From Candidatus Iainarchaeum sp. (lineage in GTDB: Archaea > Iainarchaeota > Iainarchaeia > Iainarchaeales > DTGL01), in contig JAFCEU010000025.1 of the NCBI GenBank assembly GCA_017608995.1, positions 1 through 8,643 of the forward strand: a DNA stretch of 8,643 nucleotides, in the 5' to 3' direction. The position numbers and the translations under genes are program-made. This document shows positions 1 to 5,748 of this stretch, in pieces. The notes beneath the pieces were generated by a model. The model was not told where the DNA came from. It did not search any database and saw nothing but the letters and a program-made list of their open reading frames with translations. Each line of letters begins with the position of its first letter. Position 1 is the first letter of the stretch.

Positions 1-1
1 T

Positions 2-115
2 TTGGAGCAGATTCAAAGAGAAGTTCAAGGAAGAAAAATGAACCTCTTAGTTCAACTTGCTTTACAGAATGATTTAAAAAGCTATTTGAGACATATTTAC
101 ATAAAAGGAGCCTGA
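2..115 (+). CDS. possible 3' end of an unidentified upstream gene (partial)
   Basis: A reading frame enters the window open at base 2 and runs 37 codons to a TGA at 113-115. The visible residues are polar and rich in Gln, Leu, Lys and Arg, reading like a helical C-terminus (for example LLVQLALQNDLKSYL), but I recognise no family. It lies on the same strand as the ribosomal-protein run, which would fit a preceding operon member. In several archaea a YhbY-type RNA-binding protein precedes S19e, but this tail does not obviously look like YhbY. A 37-codon open frame can arise by chance in AT-rich DNA, so the call is tentative. Confidence 0.4.
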   Translation: MEQIQREVQGRKMNLLVQLALQNDLKSYLRHIYIKGA

Positions 116-125
116 TTTTTGCTCC
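107..125 (+). promoter_or_regulatory. small hairpin upstream of rps19e
   Basis: GGAGC at 107-111 can pair with GCTCC at 121-125 around a 9-base loop that ends in five T. It covers the stop codon of the upstream frame, an AAAGGAG purine run, and an in-frame TTG at 119. It could be a weak processing, terminator-like or translation-control element between the upstream frame and rps19e, or simply chance; a 5-bp stem is weak evidence. Confidence 0.25.
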
Positions 126-166
126 GCTATGCGTTGAGCAAAGGCTTCGAAAGAAGCGTGGTAGCT

Positions 167-892
167 ATGAATGTATTTGATGTCCCAACAGCAGAGCTAA
201 TTAGCTCTATAGCCGAAGACCTTGAAAAAAAGTTCAAGGTAAAACAGCCAGAGTTTACTTTATTTGTAAAGACCGCTCAGAGCAAAGAGCGTGCTCCGCA
301 GCAACGCAACTGGTACTATTTGCGCTTGGGTTCTTTGCTTTATAGGGTTTTCAAAGAAGGTCCTGTAGGCGTAGGCTCTTTACGCACCTATTATGGCGGT
401 AAAAAGAACCGTGGCAGAAAGAGACATAAGTTTAGAAAAGCAAGCGGCAAGATAATAAGGCATGGTTTGCAGCAGTTGGAAGAATTGGGCTTCATTAAAA
501 AGGAGAAGAAAGGCAGAGTTATTACTCCGAAAGGACAATCCTATTTAACAAAGAAAGCAAATGAGTTGAAGAAAAAGCTCATTAGCGAAGGCAAACTCAA
601 GAGCCCAATAGGGAGCCTTAGTATAGATGTTGCTCCTAAAGCGAAGCCAAAGGAATCGCAGGGAAGAAAGGAAGAGGAAAAGCAGCGAGCGAAAAAAGAA
701 GAGGCAAAAAAGGAGAAGGTGCCTGAAGTAAAGAAGAAAGAAAAACCGAGTAAAGTGTCTGCAAAAAAGGAAGAGAAAAAAGAAGAGAAACAAGCGAAGA
801 GAGCAACAAAAAAGGCAAGCGAAGCAAAAAAGCAAGCAGATAAAATCGTGCCAAAGGAAAAAGCAACCGCTAAAACTCAAGCAAAGAAGTGA
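167..892 (+). CDS. rps19e: small-subunit ribosomal protein S19e with long charged C-terminal tail
   Basis: Protein of the 30S subunit head, in the archaeal/eukaryotic S19e family, which is needed for small-subunit maturation. From ATG 167 the protein is 241 residues. The N-terminus MNVFDVPTAEL matches the usual family start. Family hallmarks follow: FVKT and a WYYLRLGSLLYR-like segment, then GPVGVGSLRTYYGGKKNRG, FRKASGKIIRHGLQQLEELGF and KGRVITPKGQSYL. This core ends near residue 130. About 110 further residues are almost wholly Lys, Glu and Ala, where the usual family length is about 150. I chose ATG 167 over the in-frame TTG 119 because it gives the conserved N-terminus and has GTGGT at 158-162, like the site before ftsY. 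The TTG start would add 16 residues and has its own AAAGGAG. It is the first clear gene of the translation operon. Confidence 0.95.
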   Translation: MNVFDVPTAELISSIAEDLEKKFKVKQPEFTLFVKTAQSKERAPQQRNWYYLRLGSLLYRVFKEGPVGVGSLRTYYGGKKNRGRKRHKFRKASGKIIRHGLQQLEELGFIKKEKKGRVITPKGQSYLTKKANELKKKLISEGKLKSPIGSLSIDVAPKAKPKESQGRKEEEKQRAKKEEAKKEKVPEVKKKEKPSKVSAKKEEKKEEKQAKRATKKASEAKKQADKIVPKEKATAKTQAKK

Positions 893-900
893 GGTGTACT

Positions 901-1221
901 ATGGAAGAAAATATTGATGAGGTAAAGAGAAAAAAGCTTGAAGAGTTGAAGCAGCGCTACGCTTTGCAGCAAGAACTCATGAAGCAGATAGAAGCGGAAA
1001 GGCAGCTCAATGTTATACTCAGAAAGTTACTCACTCCAGAAGCAAGGGAAAGACTCAAAAATGTCCGCTTAGTAAACCAGGAGCTTTATTTGAGAGCGAT
1101 TCAACAGATAATAGCGTTAGCGCAGGCAGGCAAGCTCGCTGAGCGCGTTACAGATGAACAGATGAAAAAGCTCTTGATGCTGCTCTCAAAAAAGAAGGAA
1201 ACAAGGATTATTAGAAAGTAA
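901..1221 (+). CDS. PDCD5/TFAR19-type DNA-binding protein
   Basis: A 106-residue, highly charged helical protein of the PDCD5 (TFAR19) family, conserved in archaea and eukaryotes. Archaeal members are annotated as DNA-binding proteins, and their cellular role is not settled. The N-terminal long helix (about residues 1-40, KKLEELKQRYALQQELMKQI) is followed by the family core LTPEARERLKNVRLVN and a helical bundle. The C-terminus, ITDEQ-like here as VTDEQMKKLLMLLS, ends in the usual basic tail KKKETRIIRK. The ATG at 901 is preceded by GAGGTG at 891-896, which overlaps the TGA of rps19e (890-892). A GTG at 889 would add four residues but lacks this spacing. Its position directly after S19e and before L39e is the conserved archaeal order, suggesting a link to translation or the nascent chain. 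Confidence 0.93.
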   Translation: MEENIDEVKRKKLEELKQRYALQQELMKQIEAERQLNVILRKLLTPEARERLKNVRLVNQELYLRAIQQIIALAQAGKLAERVTDEQMKKLLMLLSKKKETRIIRK

Positions 1222-1237
1222 GCCGAGGTGAATGTTT

Positions 1238-1432
1238 ATGACATCTAATAGAGACCAAAAGTTTAAGGAATTCCTTATAAGCCAGAGGAAAAGAATAGGC
1301 TCTGGCTTAACAAGCGCCCCAGTATGGATATTCCAAAAAGCAAATAAACGCATCTGGAATCCTGTTCAGAAAAGACACTGGAAGCTCTGTGATTTTGGTA
1401 AGAAATTCAAGAAGATTTTTAAGAATGATTAG
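1238..1432 (+). CDS. rpl39e: large-subunit ribosomal protein L39e, divergent and extended
   Basis: L39e is a very small basic protein lining the polypeptide exit tunnel. The core here reads SAPVWIFQKANKRIWNPVQKRHW, matching the family pattern of APVWI, a basic KxxRR-like stretch and a conserved RHW. At 64 residues it is longer than the usual roughly 50. The extra residues are mostly an N-terminal leader and a basic end, GKKFKKIFKND. After RHW the usual Arg/Lys run is replaced by KLCDFG, which is unusual. I chose ATG 1238 because GAGGTG at 1225-1230 is 7 bases upstream; the in-frame ATG at 1232 is only one base from it. Identification rests on the short motif together with the position between PDCD5 and L31e. 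Confidence 0.85.
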   Translation: MTSNRDQKFKEFLISQRKRIGSGLTSAPVWIFQKANKRIWNPVQKRHWKLCDFGKKFKKIFKND

Positions 1433-1440
1433 GTGGTTTT

Positions 1441-1902
1441 ATGGAAAAGCTCATAAATTTCTCCTTTAGGAAACTTTACAGGCAGCCAAGAACTAAGAGG
1501 GCTAAGCGCGCCATAAACAGCTTGCGCAGAACCCTCGCTAAGCGCTTCCACATTACTGAAGAGAATGTTTGGATTTCTCCAAAGATAAATGAGCTCATAT
1601 GGGAAAAAGGTTTTTCTAAGGTTCCAAGAGTGATGCCTCTTAAAATAATCCAAGAGGAAACTCGCATAAGGGTTTTGTTGCAAAGCGAAGAGCTCGCTAA
1701 ACCAAAGGAGAAGGAAGCAAAGGAAAAGAAAGGAGAAAAGAAACTGAAGAAAAAGGAAGAGAAGAAAGAAAAACAGAAGGAAGAAAAACCAAAGAAGGAA
1801 GAAGAGCAGGAGGAAGAAGAACAAAAGAAAAAGCTGCAGGAGAAGAAAGAGATAGAGAGAGCCGCAGAGAAAGCAGCAATAAAAAGAAAGCTTGATAAAT
1901 AA
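1441..1902 (+). CDS. rpl31e: large-subunit ribosomal protein L31e with Lys/Glu-rich tail
   Basis: L31e sits near the tunnel exit of the large subunit, where it contributes to the docking surface for factors such as SRP. The protein is 153 residues. The core (about residues 1-85) has the family pattern: a basic start, RTKRAKRAINSLRRTLAKRF, then an ENVWISPKINELIWEKGFSKVPR segment and a final beta strand, TRIRVLLQ. Archaeal L31e usually ends there at about 85-95 residues. Here roughly 68 further residues follow, nearly all Lys, Glu, Gln and Ala. AGGTGG at 1431-1436 overlaps the TAG of rpl39e and sits 4 bases before the ATG. Because the tail uses few codon types, its complement lacks stops and creates long false frames. 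Confidence 0.95.
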   Translation: MEKLINFSFRKLYRQPRTKRAKRAINSLRRTLAKRFHITEENVWISPKINELIWEKGFSKVPRVMPLKIIQEETRIRVLLQSEELAKPKEKEAKEKKGEKKLKKKEEKKEKQKEEKPKKEEEQEEEEQKKKLQEKKEIERAAEKAAIKRKLDK

Positions 1903-1911
1903 GGTTTGAAT

Positions 1912-2568
1912 ATGAGGATTGATAAAGGAACCTTGTGCTCAAGTCCGTTCATTGGAGTATTTTCAGTAGTTACTGAGAAGTTAGCTTTAATGCCATTTAG
2001 TATACTTCCGAAAGAAGAACGCAAGCTGAGTGATTTCTTTGGCGTTGAAATAATAAAAACAAAGCTTGCGGAAAGTTCCTTAATTGGTGTTATGTGTGCA
2101 GGAATAAAGAAGCGCTTTGTAGTTTCAGAACTTGTACTTGATAGCGAAATAAAAAAGCTTGAAGAAATAGGTGTTGAGGTTAAGCGCATCGCGGGTGTAA
2201 CAGCAATAGGAAACCTTATAAAAGTAAACGAGAACGGCGGCATTGCAAGCAGGGTTTTAAATAATAAACAAATAACAGAAATAGAAAAATTTCTTGGAAT
2301 AAAGCTTCATGTTATGCAAGTCGCTTCGCTTGATATAGTGGGTTCAGCAGTGGTAGCAAGCAATAGAGGTTTCCTGGTACATCCAGATGTTACGAAAGAA
2401 GAATTTAAGTTATTGAAAGAAGCTTTTAAGGTCGATGGCAGACCCACAACGCTAAACTATGGTGATAAATTTGTTGGCAACAACGCTGTTGCAAATACCA
2501 ATGCAATACTCGTAGGTGATAAAACAACCGCATTCGAACTTATAAGGGTGCAGGATGTTTTTCTCTGA
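1912..2568 (+). CDS. eif6: translation initiation/anti-association factor aIF6
   Basis: aIF6 binds the large ribosomal subunit at the subunit interface and blocks premature joining of the small subunit; the eukaryotic form also acts in 60S maturation. The protein is 218 residues, the normal length. The five-fold pseudo-repeat of the IF6 fold can be followed through repeated segments: SSPFIGVFSVVTEKLALMP, ESSLIGVMCAGIKKRFVVSE, VTAIGNLIKVNENGGIAS, VGSAVVASNRGFLVHPDV and VGNNAVANTNAILVGDKTT. The start ATG 1912 has AAGGTTTG just upstream (1901-1908), overlapping the TAA of rpl31e. A TTG at 1906 would add two residues but overlaps that site. It lies between L31e and LX, the usual archaeal order. 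Confidence 0.95.
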   Translation: MRIDKGTLCSSPFIGVFSVVTEKLALMPFSILPKEERKLSDFFGVEIIKTKLAESSLIGVMCAGIKKRFVVSELVLDSEIKKLEEIGVEVKRIAGVTAIGNLIKVNENGGIASRVLNNKQITEIEKFLGIKLHVMQVASLDIVGSAVVASNRGFLVHPDVTKEEFKLLKEAFKVDGRPTTLNYGDKFVGNNAVANTNAILVGDKTTAFELIRVQDVFL

Positions 2569-2579
2569 AGGTGATGCAA

Positions 2580-2762
2580 ATGAAGTTTGAGTTTGAAGGA
2601 AAATTTAAGATATGCAACGAGTGGAAACCATTTACGCGAATAATCGAAGCCAAAACGGAGCACTTTGCTAAGGAAAAACTCCTTAGCTTGTTCGGCTCGG
2701 AGCATGGAATTAAAAGAAGATTTATCGTTATTGATAATATTAGAAAGGTAGAGGAGCAGTGA
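2580..2762 (+). CDS. rpl18a: large-subunit ribosomal protein L18a (LX)
   Basis: A 60-residue protein matching archaeal L18Ae/LX, a short homologue of one half of eukaryotic L18a. Visible features are the N-terminal strand MKFEFEGKFKI, a WKPFTRIIEAKTEHFAKEKLLSLFGSEHG-like segment with the family's FxKEhxAxxEhAhEhlYs-type pattern, and the end RRFIVIDNIRKVEE (the usual KRx.I.I..I.ev). ATG 2580 is preceded by AAGGTG at 2568-2573; in-frame GTG 2571 and ATG 2574 lie on or next to that site and are unlikely starts. It follows aIF6 by 11 bases and its TGA is 4 bases before pfdA. Confidence 0.85.
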   Translation: MKFEFEGKFKICNEWKPFTRIIEAKTEHFAKEKLLSLFGSEHGIKRRFIVIDNIRKVEEQ

Positions 2763-2766
2763 TATT

Positions 2767-3225
2767 ATGGCTAAGGAAAAGAAGCCGAAAGAGCTAAAAC
2801 TCACATTTGAACAACTAATAGCTATGCACCAACAGCAGCGAGCGCTAATAGAATCGCTTGCTAATCAAGAAAACCTTGTTAGGAACTTAATACGTGAAAC
2901 GCAAGCAACGCAAGATGCGCTAAATGAAATCAGGAAGACGAAGAAACTAGCTAATATTTTGGTTCCCTTAGGTTCAGGCGTCTTTTCATATGCAAAACTT
3001 GCAGATACTTCAGAGGTAAAAATGGAGATTGGCGGCAACGTCTTTGAGAGCACACCAATTTCAAAAGCAATCAACAAACTCGAAGATAGAAAGGCGGGCT
3101 TCGAAAGAAATTTAAAGCAAATAATTGAGCGAAAGCGAAAGGCAATAGCATTCATAACCCAGCTCGAACAATTGATAGCAGAAGCTCAGCGCAAAGCTCG
3201 CGAGCAGGTACAAGGTGTTGCATAA
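2767..3225 (+). CDS. pfdA: prefoldin alpha subunit
   Basis: Prefoldin is a hexameric, ATP-independent chaperone (two alpha and four beta subunits) that holds unfolded proteins for the chaperonin. The 152-residue protein has the alpha architecture: an N-terminal coiled-coil helix (about residues 10-60, rich in Gln, Leu and Glu), a central beta-hairpin region with LVPLGSGVFSYAKL (about 66-79) and VKMEIGGNVFEST-like strands, then a C-terminal coiled coil (about 100-147). VPLGxGxFxxA is diagnostic for the alpha subunit. GAGGAG at 2751-2756 lies 10 bases before the ATG, inside the end of the L18a gene. The beta subunit is not in this window. Confidence 0.93.
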   Translation: MAKEKKPKELKLTFEQLIAMHQQQRALIESLANQENLVRNLIRETQATQDALNEIRKTKKLANILVPLGSGVFSYAKLADTSEVKMEIGGNVFESTPISKAINKLEDRKAGFERNLKQIIERKRKAIAFITQLEQLIAEAQRKAREQVQGVA

Positions 3226-3234
3226 AGTGGTCCT

Positions 3235-4341
3235 ATGTTCGATCTGCTCAAAAAGAAGCTGAGCAATTTTGTGGATAAGCTCTCTAGAAAAGCAAAAGCG
3301 CCAGAGCAAGAGAAATTGGAACAAGCAAAGCAAGCTCCGAAGCAAATTTCCAAGCAAGCAGTGCAGCAGGCACAAGAGCCAACAACGTTGCAGAAGCCCG
3401 AGCACAAAAAAGAAACCATTTCTGTGGAAAAACCGCTTTTAGAAAAAAGGGAAATAAAACCAGAGTTAAAAGCACCGAGTAAGATAAAGGCTGTTTTTAG
3501 AAAGGAGATAACTCTAAAAGAATCAGATATTGCTGATATGCTTTTTGAGCTTGAGCTTTCCCTGCTCGAGGCAGATGTAAACGAAAGCACAGCAAAACAC
3601 TTCTGCGAAGAGATAAAGAAGAGGCTTTTAGCTGATAAGATTCCAGCAAAAGATGTTGAGAGTTTTGTGAAGAAACGCATAAAAGAGATCCTTCGCGAGT
3701 TGATGCAAACCGAGCAAATAGATTTAATTTCAATGATAAAAAGCTCCGAAAAGCCATTCAAAATACTTTTTTTAGGTCCAAATGGCGCAGGCAAAACCAC
3801 CACGATTGCGAAACTCACTGTTTTACTCAGAGAGCAAGGCCTTTCTTCAATATGGGCGGCAAGCGACACCTTTAGAGCAGCATCAATAGAACAGCTTGAG
3901 GAACACGCTAAAAGGCTTAATGTTAGGTTGGTAAAGCACAACTACGGAGCGGACCCTGCAGCTGTTGCATTTGATGCGATAAGTGCTGCAAAGAATTCTA
4001 ACATAGATGTTGTTATGATAGATACTGCCGGCAGGCAGGAAACCAATAGAAACCTGATTGAAGAGCTGAAGAAAATCGCCAGAGTTGTAAACCCGAATCT
4101 TAAAATATTTGTTGGCGAAGCATTTGCAGGCAAGAATTTGGTTGAGCAGGCAAAACAGTTTGATGACGCCATTGGAATAGACGCCTTCATTATTACAAAG
4201 CTTGATACAGATGCGAAAGGCGGCACAATGCTCAGCCTGCTACATGAAATAAAAAAGCCAGTTGTTTTTATTGGCACAGGCCAGGCTTATAAGGATTTGC
4301 AGCCCTTCAATATCGATGAAATTCTCGAAAGAATTGTCTAA
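3235..4341 (+). CDS. ftsY: signal recognition particle receptor FtsY
   Basis: SRP-receptor GTPase at the cytoplasmic face of the membrane; it pairs with SRP54 to deliver ribosome-nascent chains to the Sec translocon. The protein has 368 residues. Residues 1 to about 85 are a charged, Lys/Gln/Ala-rich N-terminal region without motifs, of the kind linked to membrane contact. A helical N domain follows (about 85-170), then the G domain: GPNGAGKTTT at 181-190, DTFRAAS at 211-217, DTAGRQ at 263-268, VGEAFAGKN at 293-301, TKLDTDAKGG at 321-330 and FIGTGQAYKDLQPF near the C-terminus. All GTPase motifs look intact. GTGGT at 3227-3231 precedes ATG 3235. It is the last gene of the ribosomal-protein run, and a T-rich stretch follows. 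Confidence 0.97.
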   Translation: MFDLLKKKLSNFVDKLSRKAKAPEQEKLEQAKQAPKQISKQAVQQAQEPTTLQKPEHKKETISVEKPLLEKREIKPELKAPSKIKAVFRKEITLKESDIADMLFELELSLLEADVNESTAKHFCEEIKKRLLADKIPAKDVESFVKKRIKEILRELMQTEQIDLISMIKSSEKPFKILFLGPNGAGKTTTIAKLTVLLREQGLSSIWAASDTFRAASIEQLEEHAKRLNVRLVKHNYGADPAAVAFDAISAAKNSNIDVVMIDTAGRQETNRNLIEELKKIARVVNPNLKIFVGEAFAGKNLVEQAKQFDDAIGIDAFIITKLDTDAKGGTMLSLLHEIKKPVVFIGTGQAYKDLQPFNIDEILERIV

Positions 4342-4347
4342 CACCCT

Positions 4348-4363
4348 CTAATTTTAATATTTT
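4348..4363 (+). terminator. possible T-rich terminator after ftsY
   Basis: The first 22 bases after the ftsY stop contain a T-rich stretch (CTAATTTTAATATTTT) without a hairpin, compatible with archaeal termination at short T tracts. It lies between ftsY and the TATA box of srp54, where an operon break would be expected. The T runs are only four long and interrupted, so termination may be partial. Confidence 0.35.
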
Positions 4364-4370
4364 GCAGATG

Positions 4371-4378
4371 TTATATAA
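4371..4378 (+). promoter_or_regulatory. TATA box for srp54
   Basis: TTATATAA fits the archaeal TATA consensus. Transcription starting about 25 bases downstream would begin near 4400, giving srp54 only a 5-8 base leader before ATG 4407, so the mRNA would be nearly leaderless. The only ribosome-binding-like sequence is TGTGA at 4398-4402. This is the largest gap (65 bases) in the plus-strand run from rps19e to the peptidase, which supports an independent srp54-peptidase transcript. Confidence 0.55.
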
Positions 4379-4406
4379 GTATTCAGCACTTATTTAATGT
4401 GATTTT

Positions 4407-5744
4407 ATGCTTGGCGAAAAGCTGCGAGCCGCTCTGGAAAAAGTGAAAAGCGTTACCTTCCTCAGCGATGAAACGATAGAGGAAGCAATCCGCGAGATTC
4501 AGCGAGCGTTAATAGCAAGCGACGTTGATGTTAATCTTGTTTTCAATCTGAGCAATGAAATAAGAGCGCTCGCTAAGAGAAAACCGCCAGCTGGAATGAC
4601 AAGAAAGGAATATATTATAAAAAATACATATGAATTGCTTTCGAATCTACTTGGCGGCAGCAATGAAGCACCACAAAAACCCAAGAGAATTCTTTTGCTT
4701 GGCCTCTTCGGCCAAGGTAAAACCACCACAGCAGCAAAGCTTGCAAGATGGTATAAAAATCGCGGGCTTAGCGTTGGTTTGATCTGCGCAGATGTGCACA
4801 GGCCAGCAAGCTACGAGCAACTAATGCAGTTAGCGAAGCAAGCAGGGGTTGAATTTTACGGTAATAAAGATGAAAAAGACGCAGCCAAGATTGTCAAGGA
4901 CGGCATGCGAGCACTAAAGAAAAAGGATCTGATAATAGTTGATTCCGCTGGCAGATCTGCTTTAGATGAAAAACTAATAGATGAGATAAAAAAGGCCAAA
5001 CAAGTTTTGCAGCCAGATCAAATATGGCTTGTATTAAGCGCAGATATTGGGCAGCTTGCGAAGACGCAAGCGAAAGCATTTCACGATGCTGTCAACGTAA
5101 ACGGAATAATAATCACCAAAATGGATGGCTCTGCAAAGGCAGGCGGTGCTTTAGCTGCATGCGCCGAAACAAACTCAAGCGTCTATTTCATTGGTACAGG
5201 TGAGAAGCTTGCCGATTTTGAGCAATTCGATGCTTCCCGTTACTTGAGCAGAATAATGGGCTATGGTGATTTGCAAGCATTGCTTGAAAAAGCAAAGGAA
5301 ATAAAAGTTGAAGAGCTAACTCCAGAGCAGCTGCTTGAAGGCAGCTTTAATCTCAAAGTTTTTTACAAGCAGCTTGAAGCAACTAAGAAGCTCGGCCCAC
5401 TTTCCAAAGTTGCTGAAATGCTTGGTCTTAAAGCTGCGCTACCAAAAGAGGAACTTGAGCTTACAGAAGAAAAGCTGAATACTTTCAAGGTTATAATGGA
5501 TTCGATGACGGAGCAAGAGCTAACAAACCCAGATATAATAAATAGTAGTAGAATAAAGCGCATTGCAAGAGGCAGTGGCAAATCTGAGGCTAGCGCAAGA
5601 GAGCTTTTGAGACACTACAGGAAGATGGAAAAGGTCTTCAAAAAGTTGCAAAAGTTTTCAAAAGGCAAAGACCTTGAAAAGGTCGATGTTGAAAAGTTGC
5701 TAAAGAAATTCACGGTTAAGAAGAAGAGACTAAAATTTAGGTGA
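4407..5744 (+). CDS. srp54: signal recognition particle protein SRP54
   Basis: GTPase subunit of SRP; it binds 7S RNA and hydrophobic signal sequences through its M domain and docks on FtsY. The protein has 445 residues. The N domain runs to about residue 90. G-domain motifs are GLFGQGKTTT (99-108), DVHRPASYEQL (129-139), DSAGR (179-183), TKMDGSAKAGG (237-247) and FIGTGEKLADFEQF. The M domain holds FNLKVFYKQLEATKKLGPL, and the RNA-binding helix-turn-helix is SRIKRIARGSGKSEASARELL. Several residues deviate from common forms: the usual GxQGSGKT reads GLFGQGKT, DTYRP reads DVHRP, and DTAGR reads DSAGR. The normally Met-rich groove segment is Met-poor. The frame is intact and the RNA-binding motif is well kept, so it is probably functional. 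Confidence 0.97.
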   Translation: MLGEKLRAALEKVKSVTFLSDETIEEAIREIQRALIASDVDVNLVFNLSNEIRALAKRKPPAGMTRKEYIIKNTYELLSNLLGGSNEAPQKPKRILLLGLFGQGKTTTAAKLARWYKNRGLSVGLICADVHRPASYEQLMQLAKQAGVEFYGNKDEKDAAKIVKDGMRALKKKDLIIVDSAGRSALDEKLIDEIKKAKQVLQPDQIWLVLSADIGQLAKTQAKAFHDAVNVNGIIITKMDGSAKAGGALAACAETNSSVYFIGTGEKLADFEQFDASRYLSRIMGYGDLQALLEKAKEIKVEELTPEQLLEGSFNLKVFYKQLEATKKLGPLSKVAEMLGLKAALPKEELELTEEKLNTFKVIMDSMTEQELTNPDIINSSRIKRIARGSGKSEASARELLRHYRKMEKVFKKLQKFSKGKDLEKVDVEKLLKKFTVKKKRLKFR

Positions 5745-5748
5745 TTTT

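Noticed and set aside
545..880. Minus-strand frames opposite the S19e tail that look like membrane proteins
   Set aside because: Phe/Leu-rich translation is what the complement of Lys/Glu codons gives; there is no start context or family match.
1476..2243. Long minus-strand open frame (255 codons) opposite L31e and aIF6
   Set aside because: It is the antisense of the Lys/Glu-rich tail and of aIF6; its product is Ser/Phe-rich low-complexity sequence with no family resemblance.
3186..3941. Minus-strand open frame (251 codons) opposite ftsY
   Set aside because: ftsY on the plus strand is complete with all GTPase motifs; the opposing frame encodes Ser/Phe/Leu/Ala-rich sequence typical of a shadow.
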